Source: Chitinophaga hostae (lineage in GTDB: Bacteria; Bacteroidota; Bacteroidia; Chitinophagales; Chitinophagaceae). From it: a stretch of 64,000 nt of DNA. The number at the start of each line of letters is the position of its first letter. Position 1 is the stretch's first letter. The stretch covers positions 186,001 to 250,000 of the forward strand of contig NZ_JAGTXB010000006.1 in assembly GCF_018224885.1 (NCBI RefSeq), read 5' to 3'. The translations under genes were made by a program, and so were the position numbers. Of the stretch, positions 1 through 6,524 are shown piece after piece. The notes beneath the pieces are model-generated. The model was not told the origin of the DNA and ran no database searches. It saw nothing but the letters and a program-made list of their open reading frames with translations.

Positions 1-843
1 GGCTGCGAGCATGGCTGTATTTATTGTTATGCCCGGAACACCCATCAGTACTGGGGCCTGAGTGCCGGCCTCGATTTCGAGCGGAAGATCATCGTGAAGC
101 ATAATGCGCCCGAGTTGCTGCGTAAGTTTCTGGATAACAAGAACTGGGTGCCCAAACCGATTTCGTTGTCCGGAAATACGGACTGTTACCAGCCGGTGGA
201 GCGTAAGATGTGGCTTACGCGGCAGTTGCTGGAAGTTGCGCTGGAGTACAAACAACCTGTGGGCATCATCACCAAAAACTCATTGGTATTGCGGGATCGC
301 TACCTGTTACAGCAGCTGGCACAGGATAACCTGGTATGCGTATACCTGTCTATCACCACGTTGCAGGAAGACCTGCGCCAGAAAATGGAACCCCGAACCG
401 CTACTGCAGCCCAGCGTTTAAAGGTGGTAAAGGAGCTGAGTGATCTTGGGATACCCGTGGGCGTTATGACGGCCCCCCTCATTCCTGGTTTAAACGATCA
501 TGAAATTCCCCGTTTGCTGGAGGCGGCAGCGGCCAATGGCGCCAAGTATGCGGGATACACTGTGGTGCGGCTCAACGACGCGGTAAAAATTATTTTTAAC
601 GACTGGCTTTATAAGAACTTCCCCGACCGGGCCGATAAAGTATGGCATCATATAGAAAGTATGCACGGGGGAAAGGTGAATGACAGCGAATTTGGACGGC
701 GGATGAGGGGAGATGGGAATATGGCCGACCTCATAAAGCAACAATTTAAAATTCACACAAAAAAGAACGGTATCAACCAGGAACGCTTCGAATTCAATAT
801 AGACGCGTTCCGCAGGCCAAATGCCCAGTTGAGTTTATTCTGA
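1..843 (+). CDS. PA0069-family radical SAM protein (5' truncated)
   Basis: The reading frame is open from base 1 and is cut by the window edge. The first codons read GCEHGCIYCYAR, which carries the radical SAM cysteine motif (three Cys that bind a 4Fe-4S cluster), so the true start lies upstream and the GTG at 94 is only an internal codon. The pattern GCEHGC-YCYAR followed by GLDFE and later 'PLIPGLND' is typical of the PA0069/Rv2578c radical SAM group, distantly related to spore photoproduct lyase. The reaction of this group is not established. The C-terminal 250 residues look intact. The gene stands alone here, with a promoter-like region 65-100 bp downstream. Confidence 0.85.
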   Translation, partial: GCEHGCIYCYARNTHQYWGLSAGLDFERKIIVKHNAPELLRKFLDNKNWVPKPISLSGNTDCYQPVERKMWLTRQLLEVALEYKQPVGIITKNSLVLRDRYLLQQLAQDNLVCVYLSITTLQEDLRQKMEPRTATAAQRLKVVKELSDLGIPVGVMTAPLIPGLNDHEIPRLLEAAAANGAKYAGYTVVRLNDAVKIIFNDWLYKNFPDRADKVWHHIESMHGGKVNDSEFGRRMRGDGNMADLIKQQFKIHTKKNGINQERFEFNIDAFRRPNAQLSLF

Positions 844-909
844 AATCAGGTCGAAAATAGTTGCACTTTAAACTAAATGTTAAGTCTAGGAAAAAAGTAG
901 GGTGTTTTT

Positions 910-941
910 TTGTGTAATAAAAAAAATAAAAATTACCTTTG
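910..941 (+). promoter_or_regulatory. Bacteroidota-type promoter of leader region 1
   Basis: TACCTTTG at 934-941 matches the Bacteroidota -7 consensus TAnnTTTG. A TTG at 910-912 lies 21 bp upstream as the -33 element. The surrounding sequence is extremely A/T rich. The promoter at 2306-2337 has the same 21 bp spacing. Confidence 0.6.
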
Positions 942-995
942 CTGTAAGAATAAAAAATAACTGTGCAACTTATATCAACATACGAGATTTCAGCG

Positions 996-1055
996 ATGGC
1001 CTGCAAACAAAAGCAGGTCAAGGCCAGATTGCGGGCATGTTGCACCGATTGTTAA
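996..1055 (+). CDS. Possible 19-codon small ORF (cysteine-rich)
   Basis: ATG GCC TGC ... TGT TAA encodes MACKQKQVKARLRACCTDC, a basic peptide with four cysteines. It lies about 50 nt after the promoter and just ahead of a strong terminator. Nothing in its sequence allows a family call. It may be a leader peptide or merely chance; a parallel small ORF of unrelated sequence occupies the equivalent position at 2374-2463. Confidence 0.25.
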   Translation: MACKQKQVKARLRACCTDC

Positions 1056-1085
1056 CGATAGAAAAAGTTATCAAACGATATAAAC

Positions 1086-1125
1086 AAAAGTCCCGCACTA
1101 AAGAAAAGTGTGGGACTTTTTGCTT
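1086..1125 (+). terminator. Intrinsic terminator
   Basis: A 13-bp stem (AAAAGTCCCGCAC pairing with GTGTGGGACTTTT, one G-U pair) with a 9-nt loop is followed by TTTTTGCTTTT. This is a strong rho-independent terminator that would end transcription starting near 948. Confidence 0.85.
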
Positions 1126-1141
1126 TTGAAGCAGTAATGAA

Positions 1142-1255
1142 ATGACGACATTGAAAGAATTTCAAAAGATAACTGTAATGCAAAAAACATACACCTCATG
1201 GTGTAAACGGGATGGCTTTGCCTTTAAAAAGCCATACGGACCCGGTATGCGTTAG
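1142..1255 (+). CDS. Possible 37-codon small ORF overlapping an antiterminator segment
   Basis: An ATG at 1142 (or in-frame ATG at 1178) opens a frame that ends ...KKPYGPGMR at TAG 1253-1255. Its last codons contain ACGGACC (1236-1242), which can pair with GGTCCGT in the following terminator. I recognise no family. The nucleotide sequence resembles the small ORF at 2540-2647 in short blocks (TGGTnTAA, GGATGGC, ACGGAC, GGTATG), which argues for a common origin. Confidence 0.3.
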   Translation: MTTLKEFQKITVMQKTYTSWCKRDGFAFKKPYGPGMR

Positions 1256-1281
1256 TGTAAGAAACCTCTTTACATGATATG

Positions 1282-1311
1282 CCCGGTCCGTAAATACGGC
1301 CGGGTTTTTTT
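1282..1311 (+). terminator. Terminator with possible competing antiterminator
   Basis: CCCGG (1282-1286) with the following CCGT pairs with ACGGCCGGG (1296-1304), followed by seven T. The 3' part of the left arm, GGTCCGT (1285-1291), is also complementary to ACGGACC at 1236-1242, so terminator and upstream pairing are mutually exclusive. The element at 2667-2699 has an almost identical core. Confidence 0.7.
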
Positions 1312-1419
1312 GTGGCGAAATCCGGCATAAAAATGGCAAACAAAATATTTTTTAAAAGACGTTATGCGCTAACCCATTTCATTAGCAAACAGTAAAGTGC
1401 ATAATCCCAAAAACGTTAG

Positions 1420-1989
1420 ATGATGAGAAACGTTATTCAAGTTGTAAGAGAGGCCTTACTCACCAATTTCAGGGAGTTGGATCAATGGTTTGAAAAAGAC
1501 CAGGCATTACTGCACTTCAAACCAGACCGTGATCAGTGGAACATCAGGGAAATATTGGAGCATATTACGCTCACCAATTACTTCCTGTTGCTGATCATCA
1601 ATAAAAGTACCCGTCGTGCGCTGGAACGTAAAAAGACTGGCCATACAGTCATCCTGCCGGCAGATTACCAGGATAAATTAAACCAGATAGATGTTATCGG
1701 CAGCAAATCCTTCGGTTGGGTAAGACCCGAACATATGGAGCCTACCGGTTTTAAAAATATTCAGGAGGTGAAAACACTCCTGAAACAGCAATATGCCCAG
1801 TGCATGTATAACCTGTCTCTCCTGAAAAACGGCGAAGGTGTGCTTGTATTCACTAATATGTCTGTAAACCAGCTTGGTAAACTCGATATATACCAATACA
1901 TCTATTTCCTCACCAAACACATCGAACGGCATATCCGTCAGATGCAGCGACTCGAGAAAGAGTTCGAAGAGAGTGCGGTATTAATATAA
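1420..1989 (+). CDS. DinB-family protein
   Basis: A 189-residue protein with the DinB/YfiT-like four-helix-bundle pattern: an N-terminal helix, 'WNIREILEHITLTNYFLLLI' near residues 40-60 with the first metal-ligand-type His, and 'TKHIERHIRQMQRLEKE' near the C-terminus with two further His. Family members are metal-binding and include thiol-dependent transferases as well as damage-induced proteins of unknown role; no substrate can be named here. Two consecutive ATG codons (1420 and 1423) are possible starts. The gene is monocistronic, with a terminator at 2046-2078. Upstream lies the small-ORF leader region. Confidence 0.75.
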   Translation: MMRNVIQVVREALLTNFRELDQWFEKDQALLHFKPDRDQWNIREILEHITLTNYFLLLIINKSTRRALERKKTGHTVILPADYQDKLNQIDVIGSKSFGWVRPEHMEPTGFKNIQEVKTLLKQQYAQCMYNLSLLKNGEGVLVFTNMSVNQLGKLDIYQYIYFLTKHIERHIRQMQRLEKEFEESAVLI

Positions 1990-2045
1990 CTATGGTCGAC
2001 CACCAACATCTGTTTTTGTTAATCCTGATTGGTTATTAAGTACTG

Positions 2046-2078
2046 GGGCCGGGGCATACATGTTCCGGCCTTTTCGAT
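2046..2078 (+). terminator. Terminator of the DinB-family gene
   Basis: GGCCGG (from 2046) and CCGGCC pair perfectly around a loop of about 12 nt and are followed by TTTTCG. It lies about 55 bp after the DinB stop codon. Confidence 0.75.
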
Positions 2079-2123
2079 ACCGGCATACAGCAGGGAAATA
2101 GTTTGGAGTGCTATGTATAGGTG

Positions 2124-2149
2124 ATCATTATCGTATATACGTTAATGAT
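2124..2149. repeat. 26-bp near-perfect palindrome
   Basis: ATCATTATCGTAT (2124-2136) is followed directly by ATACGTTAATGAT (2137-2149). Twelve of 13 positions pair, with no loop. A loop-less dyad suggests a DNA-binding site for a dimeric protein rather than an RNA hairpin. No gene starts within 200 bp except the leader promoter at 2306. Confidence 0.5.
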
Positions 2150-2305
2150 AGTTCGGCATCACGATCGGAACAAGAAAATTTCGTAGTGAAGAAGGCAACC
2201 CTGACAGGCAGCATCACCGTGTATTTGAACCGTTTTTGGCAGAAGAGAAAATTGAAACGGTAAAGAGCAATGTAAAAATATTTTTGAAAATATATTGTTA
2301 AAAAT

Positions 2306-2337
2306 TTGCAATATCAAAATATATCCTGTTATCTTTG
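2306..2337 (+). promoter_or_regulatory. Bacteroidota-type promoter of leader region 2
   Basis: TATCTTTG at 2330-2337 is a perfect TAnnTTTG -7 box, and TTG at 2306-2308 lies 21 bp upstream. A transcript would start around 2344, 30 nt before the first small ORF. Confidence 0.7.
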
Positions 2338-2373
2338 CATCGTTAAAATTGATAATAAAAGAAACTTATAAAC

Positions 2374-2463
2374 ATGAAACGCTTTAATCTACATATGGGC
2401 AGCTCAATCCCTTGCACAGCGCAAGAGGATCGCGGGTTCCGGGCGTTTTATGGTTACAGGTAG
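2374..2463 (+). CDS. Possible 29-codon small ORF
   Basis: ATG AAA CGC ... AGG TAG encodes a 29-residue peptide starting MKRFNLHMGSS and ending RGFRAFYGYR. It follows a good promoter at a normal distance, has an A-rich leader as usual for this phylum, and is followed 28 nt later by a terminator. The aromatic and basic C-terminus is noticeable, but I recognise no family. It may be a leader peptide, a small secreted or regulatory peptide, or an untranslated stretch of a small RNA. Confidence 0.35.
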   Translation: MKRFNLHMGSSIPCTAQEDRGFRAFYGYR

Positions 2464-2490
2464 ACTAAAAATATTTGTAAGTATAACAGC

Positions 2491-2520
2491 AGCCCGGGTC
2501 CTTGGATCCGGGCTTCTTTG
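2491..2520 (+). terminator. Intrinsic terminator or attenuator hairpin
   Basis: AGCCCGGGTCC and GGATCCGGGCT form an 11-bp stem (one G-U pair; the innermost pairs open to form the loop), followed by TTCTTTGTTATTG. It is the counterpart of the terminator at 1086-1125. Confidence 0.65.
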
Positions 2521-2539
2521 TTATTGTTTTATAGTGATA

Positions 2540-2647
2540 ATGAATTTACCAGCAATAACAGAATGGGATAAAACCCGCAGCAGTAAATGGTTTAAGGATG
2601 GCATTCCGTCAATGGGTGCTAAACGGACAAGGTATGTCTTAACGTAG
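2540..2647 (+). CDS. Possible 35-codon small ORF overlapping an antiterminator segment
   Basis: The ATG at 2540 opens a 35-residue frame, MNLPAITEWDKTRSSK... ending KRTRYVLT, with TAG at 2645-2647. It contains ACGGAC (2623-2628), which can pair with GTCCGT in the next terminator, exactly as in the small ORF at 1142-1255. No family is recognisable. A longer frame from ATG 2450 would run through the preceding terminator and is less likely. Confidence 0.3.
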   Translation: MNLPAITEWDKTRSSKWFKDGIPSMGAKRTRYVLT

Positions 2648-2666
2648 TATATGCGTTAACGTTAGT

Positions 2667-2699
2667 AACCCGGTCCGTGAAAACAGGCCGGGTTTTTTT
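2667..2699 (+). terminator. Terminator with possible competing antiterminator
   Basis: AACCCGG (2667-2673) pairs with CCGGGTT (2688-2694), with seven T after the stem. GTCCGT at 2673-2678 is complementary to ACGGAC at 2623-2628. The core CCCGGTCCGT, an A-rich loop and CCGGGTTTTTTTGTG are shared with 1282-1314. The AAA-RtcB operon starts about 250 bp downstream. Confidence 0.7.
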
Positions 2700-2830
2700 G
2701 TGCTGCAGAACAAAAGATTATTTGAGGAGGTACACATAAACAGGCAGGCGGAGTAATCCTGCTCCGCTTTCACTCCTTTTTAAGATATTTTTTTTCGTCT
2801 CTGTTTGCAATTTAACCCCCAACAATCAGG

Positions 2831-2903
2831 TTATCATAAGGATAACTTGTAATTTCCCCCATGATAAGTATGATTTACCCAGGGCCGGAGCGCCCTGGTA
2901 AAT
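2831..2903. promoter_or_regulatory. Two inverted repeats upstream of the AAA gene
   Basis: TTATCAT (from 2831) and ATGATAA (to 2867) form one dyad. ATTTACCCAGGGC (2873-2885) and GCCCTGGTAAAT (ending 2903) form a second one with a single bulged base. The second lies 44 bp before the start codon and lacks a T-run, so it is more likely a 5'UTR hairpin or an operator than a terminator. Confidence 0.45.
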
Positions 2904-2946
2904 CTTTATCAGCAGGGAGGCATTCACATTAAAGCGATAGCGTAAC

Positions 2947-4011
2947 ATGAAGTATACAGTTAATAATAACATCGATATTACTGATGGAGAGCATTTTGAT
3001 CCGAAGGGAGTTTATACCGTTAATTTTAATGCGATTCCTGATATCAATAATATTTATGAGGTAGATGGCGACAAAGCTGCCGCCGCTTTTGCAAAAGCAT
3101 ATGAAAGTATCATCACACATACACATCGTTATACAGATTATGATAACAAAAAGAAAAAGTATAAACATAATCAAACGTTGATGGTGCTGAGTAATAATTG
3201 TGTAGTAGCATTCTGGCAATCATGGTGTGAAATACTGCACAACGGACAGGTTCCCGCCTTTGTAACGGAGGTAACGGAGATGGTTACACGATATAAGGAA
3301 AAACAGCGCAGGGAACCGCATGAAATAAACCTGATCACCAGCGGACGCAAAGGACTGGAACTGAAAAGCCTGGAGATAAAACGTACCCGCCTGGATATAG
3401 GTATGTTTTATGAAGAAGAATTTAAAGAGATAGATAAGGTAATACAGCAAAGGCTGAAGAAGGATAAAGATAAAGGTATCGTGTTGCTGCATGGCTTACC
3501 TGGCACAGGTAAAACAACCTACTTACGTTACCTTATAGGGAGGATAAAAAAACGGGTATTATTTGTGTCGCCGGATCTGGCCAACAATATTATGAACCCG
3601 GAGTTCATGGAACTGCTGATCGATAATCCGAATTGCGTAGTGATCATAGAAGATGCAGAAAATGTAATTATGGATCGCAAATTTTCCGGGAACTCATCCG
3701 TATCAAATCTCCTGAACCTCTCGGATGGTTTGCTGGCAGACTGTTTAAATATACAGCTGGTATGTTCTTTTAACAGTGACCTATCTGCTATCGACAGCGC
3801 GTTGCTGCGTAAAGGCAGACTGATAGCCAAATATGAATTTAAGCGCCTGCAGGTAGATAAAGCGCAGCGATTGTCAAAACATATGGGCTTTGATACTATT
3901 ATCAACAAGCCAATGACGATCGCGGAAATAGCTAACCAGCATGAGCCTTCTTTCGAAAGAAAACAACATGTGATAGGGTTCAGAAGGGAAGCGCTGGAAG
4001 AGGCAGGATAA
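2947..4011 (+). CDS. AAA-family ATPase (RtcB-linked)
   Basis: A 354-residue protein. The C-terminal half is an AAA ATPase: Walker A GLPGTGKTT at residues 183-191, Walker B 'CVVIIEDAE' around 230-238, and an arginine-rich sensor region 'SALLRKGRLIAKYEF'. The N-terminal 160 residues match nothing I know and could be the substrate-recognition part. It leads a three-gene set with an unknown protein and an RtcB RNA ligase. ATPases next to rtcB in other phyla are of a different type (sigma-54 activator RtcR), so this would be a different partner. A role in remodelling RNA-protein substrates for the ligase is my inference only. Confidence 0.8.
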   Translation: MKYTVNNNIDITDGEHFDPKGVYTVNFNAIPDINNIYEVDGDKAAAAFAKAYESIITHTHRYTDYDNKKKKYKHNQTLMVLSNNCVVAFWQSWCEILHNGQVPAFVTEVTEMVTRYKEKQRREPHEINLITSGRKGLELKSLEIKRTRLDIGMFYEEEFKEIDKVIQQRLKKDKDKGIVLLHGLPGTGKTTYLRYLIGRIKKRVLFVSPDLANNIMNPEFMELLIDNPNCVVIIEDAENVIMDRKFSGNSSVSNLLNLSDGLLADCLNIQLVCSFNSDLSAIDSALLRKGRLIAKYEFKRLQVDKAQRLSKHMGFDTIINKPMTIAEIANQHEPSFERKQHVIGFRREALEEAG

Positions 4012-4043
4012 ATAATATTTATTGACCTTACAAATCAATCATC

Positions 4044-4190
4044 ATGAAAAAAAATCAATTGTCCATATACAACAGCTTGAGCAATCGCTTCCACCACAAT
4101 GTGGAGGTTATTAAGTGGGAAGTTAACCATTGGTTATGGACAATCAAATACAAACGGAAATTGAAAATTATATTATCGCATCACGGATAA
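4044..4190 (+). CDS. Possible 48-codon ORF between the AAA gene and the next gene
   Basis: ATG AAA AAA AAT CAA... to TAA 4188-4190 encodes a 48-residue basic, Trp-rich peptide. It begins 33 bp after the AAA gene stop and overlaps the next gene's start by about 55 bp in another frame. It might couple translation of the downstream gene, or be a chance frame. Confidence 0.25.
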   Translation: MKKNQLSIYNSLSNRFHHNVEVIKWEVNHWLWTIKYKRKLKIILSHHG

Positions 4191-4882
4191 GAACAAACAG
4201 ACGAAGATTACGTGATGCGCGTACACAATTTGAAAAGCAGCTCTTACTACTTTACAGGGAAGACAGAAAATTGAGAGAGGCGTGGAGAAGCCGCGGATAT
4301 GTTCCCCTGGAACCGCCGGTAATGATAGGTTACAAGCGTTTCTTTATTTTGAGGGACGATGTGGCCAGAGGCCGGCAGGCAGATTTTTACCAGCAGCTGC
4401 TGACTAAAATAAACACCTGTGATTATAGCCATCGTAAGGATTTTAAAGTAAAGAAAAGGTCGCATGGCAGGAAGAAACTGGTACTAAGAGAACAGCATTT
4501 ATTACAGCCCAGCCTGGACCAGTTTATGAAATTGAAGTTGACTGATAAGGAAGCTGCCTGTTTTGAAGAGCGTTTATTCTTTCGTAAACAAAGCCTCGTG
4601 CCTGAAAAGCGGATGGTTATTAAGGAACCCTGGAGATTTGTATTGCGTGTAAGACCTAATATGATTACCCAAAGGAGGATGGTGGCACCGGAACTGGAAT
4701 CGCAGATGCAGCAGCTGAACAACTATGTGAAGCGCCACTATCTGGATCACAAGATCTGGAAATTAAGAAATGGCGGCGTTTACAGGTGGAGCGGCTGGAG
4801 TACGAAAGAAAAAAAGAAATATCAGTTTAAATATTATACCCTGCAGCAATTATTGCAGGATGAATGGTACGATAAAATTTAA
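4136..4882 (+). CDS. Conserved-context hypothetical protein, basic, RtcB-linked
   Basis: About 248 residues. I recognise no domain. ATG 4136 (MDNQIQTEIENY) is preferred over an in-frame TTG six bases earlier. The protein is very rich in Arg, Lys and aromatic residues, without a signal peptide or membrane segment. It has an N-terminal predicted helix with many Arg (residues 15-55) and a Lys/Trp/Tyr-rich C-terminus (WKLRNGGVYRWSGWSTKEKKK). This composition fits nucleic acid or ribonucleoprotein binding, but that is inference. It ends 6 bp before rtcB, so it is almost surely co-transcribed and probably works with the ligase. Confidence 0.7.
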   Translation: MDNQIQTEIENYIIASRIRTNRRRLRDARTQFEKQLLLLYREDRKLREAWRSRGYVPLEPPVMIGYKRFFILRDDVARGRQADFYQQLLTKINTCDYSHRKDFKVKKRSHGRKKLVLREQHLLQPSLDQFMKLKLTDKEAACFEERLFFRKQSLVPEKRMVIKEPWRFVLRVRPNMITQRRMVAPELESQMQQLNNYVKRHYLDHKIWKLRNGGVYRWSGWSTKEKKKYQFKYYTLQQLLQDEWYDKI

Positions 4883-4888
4883 CCCAGT

Positions 4889-6301
4889 ATGACAAATTTC
4901 AAAGTTGGGGGTAAAACCTTGCTGGAAATAGGTTACCCTAAAAGCCCGGTCTTTCGGACGGCTATTAAAGTGATGGATGAACACTTCAGTCATTTAACCC
5001 GTGATGAAGTAATTGCCGTATTAAAGAATGTATTGGCCGATCCGGCCGCTTATACCGATGACCCGTTATTGGGTCAGATAGCAGCGCAGTTGATGATGCC
5101 GGTGGCGCCAGCTGAAATTGCTTTGCGTGAAATACCGGTGCCTTATGCGGTTTTTGGAAAAGAACACATCGCTGACGGCGCCATCCAACAGTTGCAAAAT
5201 GCAGTTCGTTTACCTGTAGCCGTAGCGGGATCGTTAATGCCGGATGGTCACCAGGGATATGGACTGCCAATCGGAGGCGTGCTGGCGGCAGATAATGCTG
5301 TGATTCCATACGGTGTGGGAGTGGACATCGGATGTCGTATGTGTTTGAGTATACTGGACCTGCCGGTACAATCGCTGTTGGCAAATGACGATGTATATAA
5401 GCAACAGTTGATGAACTTCACCAAATTCGGGGCAGGTGTGGAATGGAAGAAGAGAGAAGCGGATCCGGTATTGGAAAGAAAGGAATTTAAGGAAATAAAG
5501 TTTATAAAGAACCTGTTCGATAAAGCAGCCGGACAACTGGGAACCTCCGGTTCCGGTAACCATTTTGTGGAATGGGGAATTGCTACTATTTCGGACGCAC
5601 AAAATGAATGGGGATTAGTGCCTGGCGATTATGTGGCTTTGCTGTCGCATTCCGGTTCAAGAGGCCTTGGAGCGCAGATAGCAGGCCATTATACCCAGGT
5701 GGCGAAAGACCTGTGTCCGTTGCCGGAAAAGGTAAGACACCTGGCTTACCTCGACTTGAATTCGGAGGCTGGTCAGGAATATTGGCTGGCTATGAACCTG
5801 GCAGGGGACTATGCATCGGCCTGTCACCATCTAATCCATAAGCGATTGATACAGGCCATGGGGGCCACTTTACTTGCAAGGGTAGAAAATCACCACAACT
5901 TTGCATGGAAGGAAATGTATGAAGGTAAAGAGGTCATTGTACATCGTAAAGGAGCAACACCTGCAGGTAAAGGAGTATTGGGTGTTATTCCCGGGTCTAT
6001 GACCGCGCCCGGATTTATTGTGAGAGGAAAAGGAGAGGTGACTAGTTTGCAATCAGCGTCGCATGGCGCAGGGCGACTGATGTCGCGTACTATGGCGCAG
6101 AAGTCAATTACAGATCAGCAGTTGAAGCAGGTGTTACAGGACAACGGCGTAACATTGATTGGCGGCGGGTTGGATGAAGCGCCGGGTGCTTACAAGGATA
6201 TCAATACTGTGATGGCCGCTCAAACAGGGCTGGTGGAGGTGATCGGAAGTTTTGTTCCGAAAGTGGTGAGAATGGCGGATGGTGGGCCGCCGGAAGATTA
6301 A
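4889..6301 (+). CDS. rtcB: RtcB-family RNA-splicing ligase
   Basis: 470 residues, the usual size for RtcB. The family joins 2',3'-cyclic phosphate or 3'-phosphate RNA ends to 5'-OH ends using GTP and Mn2+. Visible signatures are 'MPDGHQGYGLPIGGV' near residue 115, 'YGVGVDIGCRM' with the metal-ligand Asp146 and Cys149, 'GTSGSGNHFVEW' around 216, 'HSGSRGLG', 'RKGATPAGKG' and 'SHGAGRLMSR' around His392, the region of the guanylated histidine in studied members. All the main motifs are present, so it should be active. It is the last gene of the AAA/unknown/rtcB set and is followed by a good terminator. No RtcA cyclase or archease gene is nearby. Confidence 0.92.
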   Translation: MTNFKVGGKTLLEIGYPKSPVFRTAIKVMDEHFSHLTRDEVIAVLKNVLADPAAYTDDPLLGQIAAQLMMPVAPAEIALREIPVPYAVFGKEHIADGAIQQLQNAVRLPVAVAGSLMPDGHQGYGLPIGGVLAADNAVIPYGVGVDIGCRMCLSILDLPVQSLLANDDVYKQQLMNFTKFGAGVEWKKREADPVLERKEFKEIKFIKNLFDKAAGQLGTSGSGNHFVEWGIATISDAQNEWGLVPGDYVALLSHSGSRGLGAQIAGHYTQVAKDLCPLPEKVRHLAYLDLNSEAGQEYWLAMNLAGDYASACHHLIHKRLIQAMGATLLARVENHHNFAWKEMYEGKEVIVHRKGATPAGKGVLGVIPGSMTAPGFIVRGKGEVTSLQSASHGAGRLMSRTMAQKSITDQQLKQVLQDNGVTLIGGGLDEAPGAYKDINTVMAAQTGLVEVIGSFVPKVVRMADGGPPED

Positions 6302-6322
6302 CAAAGAAATGATGCAATGAAG

Positions 6323-6366
6323 CGAGGGCGAAAGATGACGAAAGTCGTTTTCGCCCTTCGTTTTTA
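6323..6366 (+). terminator. Terminator of the rtcB operon
   Basis: CGAGGGCGAAA (6323-6333) pairs with TTTTCGCCCTTCG (6348-6360), followed by a T-rich tract. It starts 22 bp after the rtcB stop. Confidence 0.85.
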
Positions 6367-6524
6367 TTAGTCTATCAAAATAGTAGGATATTTGATTTTT
6401 ATTGCTTAGTATTGTGATAATTTACCACCACCAGATATTTATTTATATTACCAATACATGGGCTGGCACCGTGTATAAACCTGTGTCTTACGGTTAAGGA
6501 TTTCCGGATTTAAAATTTAACAAA

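Larger units (their letters stand above)
844..1419 (+). other. Gene-poor leader region 1 (two small ORFs and two terminators)
   Basis: This stretch has no conventional gene. It holds, in order: a promoter (910-941), a possible 19-codon ORF (996-1055), a strong terminator (1086-1125), a possible 37-codon ORF (1142-1255), and a second terminator (1282-1311) with a potential competing antiterminator. The DinB-family gene starts 109 bp beyond. The same order of elements recurs at 2306-2700. The whole could be a leader/attenuator of the DinB gene or one or two independent small RNAs; the sequence does not decide this. Confidence 0.5.
1990..2946 (+). other. Gene-poor region with terminator, palindrome and leader region 2
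   Basis: About 950 bp without a conventional gene. It contains the DinB terminator (2046-2078), a near-perfect 26 bp palindrome (2124-2149), a short inverted repeat ACCGTTT/AAACGGT (2229-2261), a promoter (2306-2337), small ORFs at 2374-2463 and 2540-2647, terminators at 2491-2520 and 2667-2699, and inverted repeats ahead of the AAA gene (2831-2903). A frame from GTG 2108 to TAA near 2263 encodes about 51 residues ending in a basic tail, but it has no promoter or recognisable match and I leave it uncalled. Confidence 0.6.

Noticed and set aside
902..1129. 75-codon frame across leader region 1
   Set aside because: It begins upstream of the -7 box and runs through the strong terminator at 1086-1125; better explained as chance.
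2450..2647. 65-codon frame across leader region 2
   Set aside because: It passes through the terminator hairpin at 2491-2520; only the part from ATG 2540 is considered possible.
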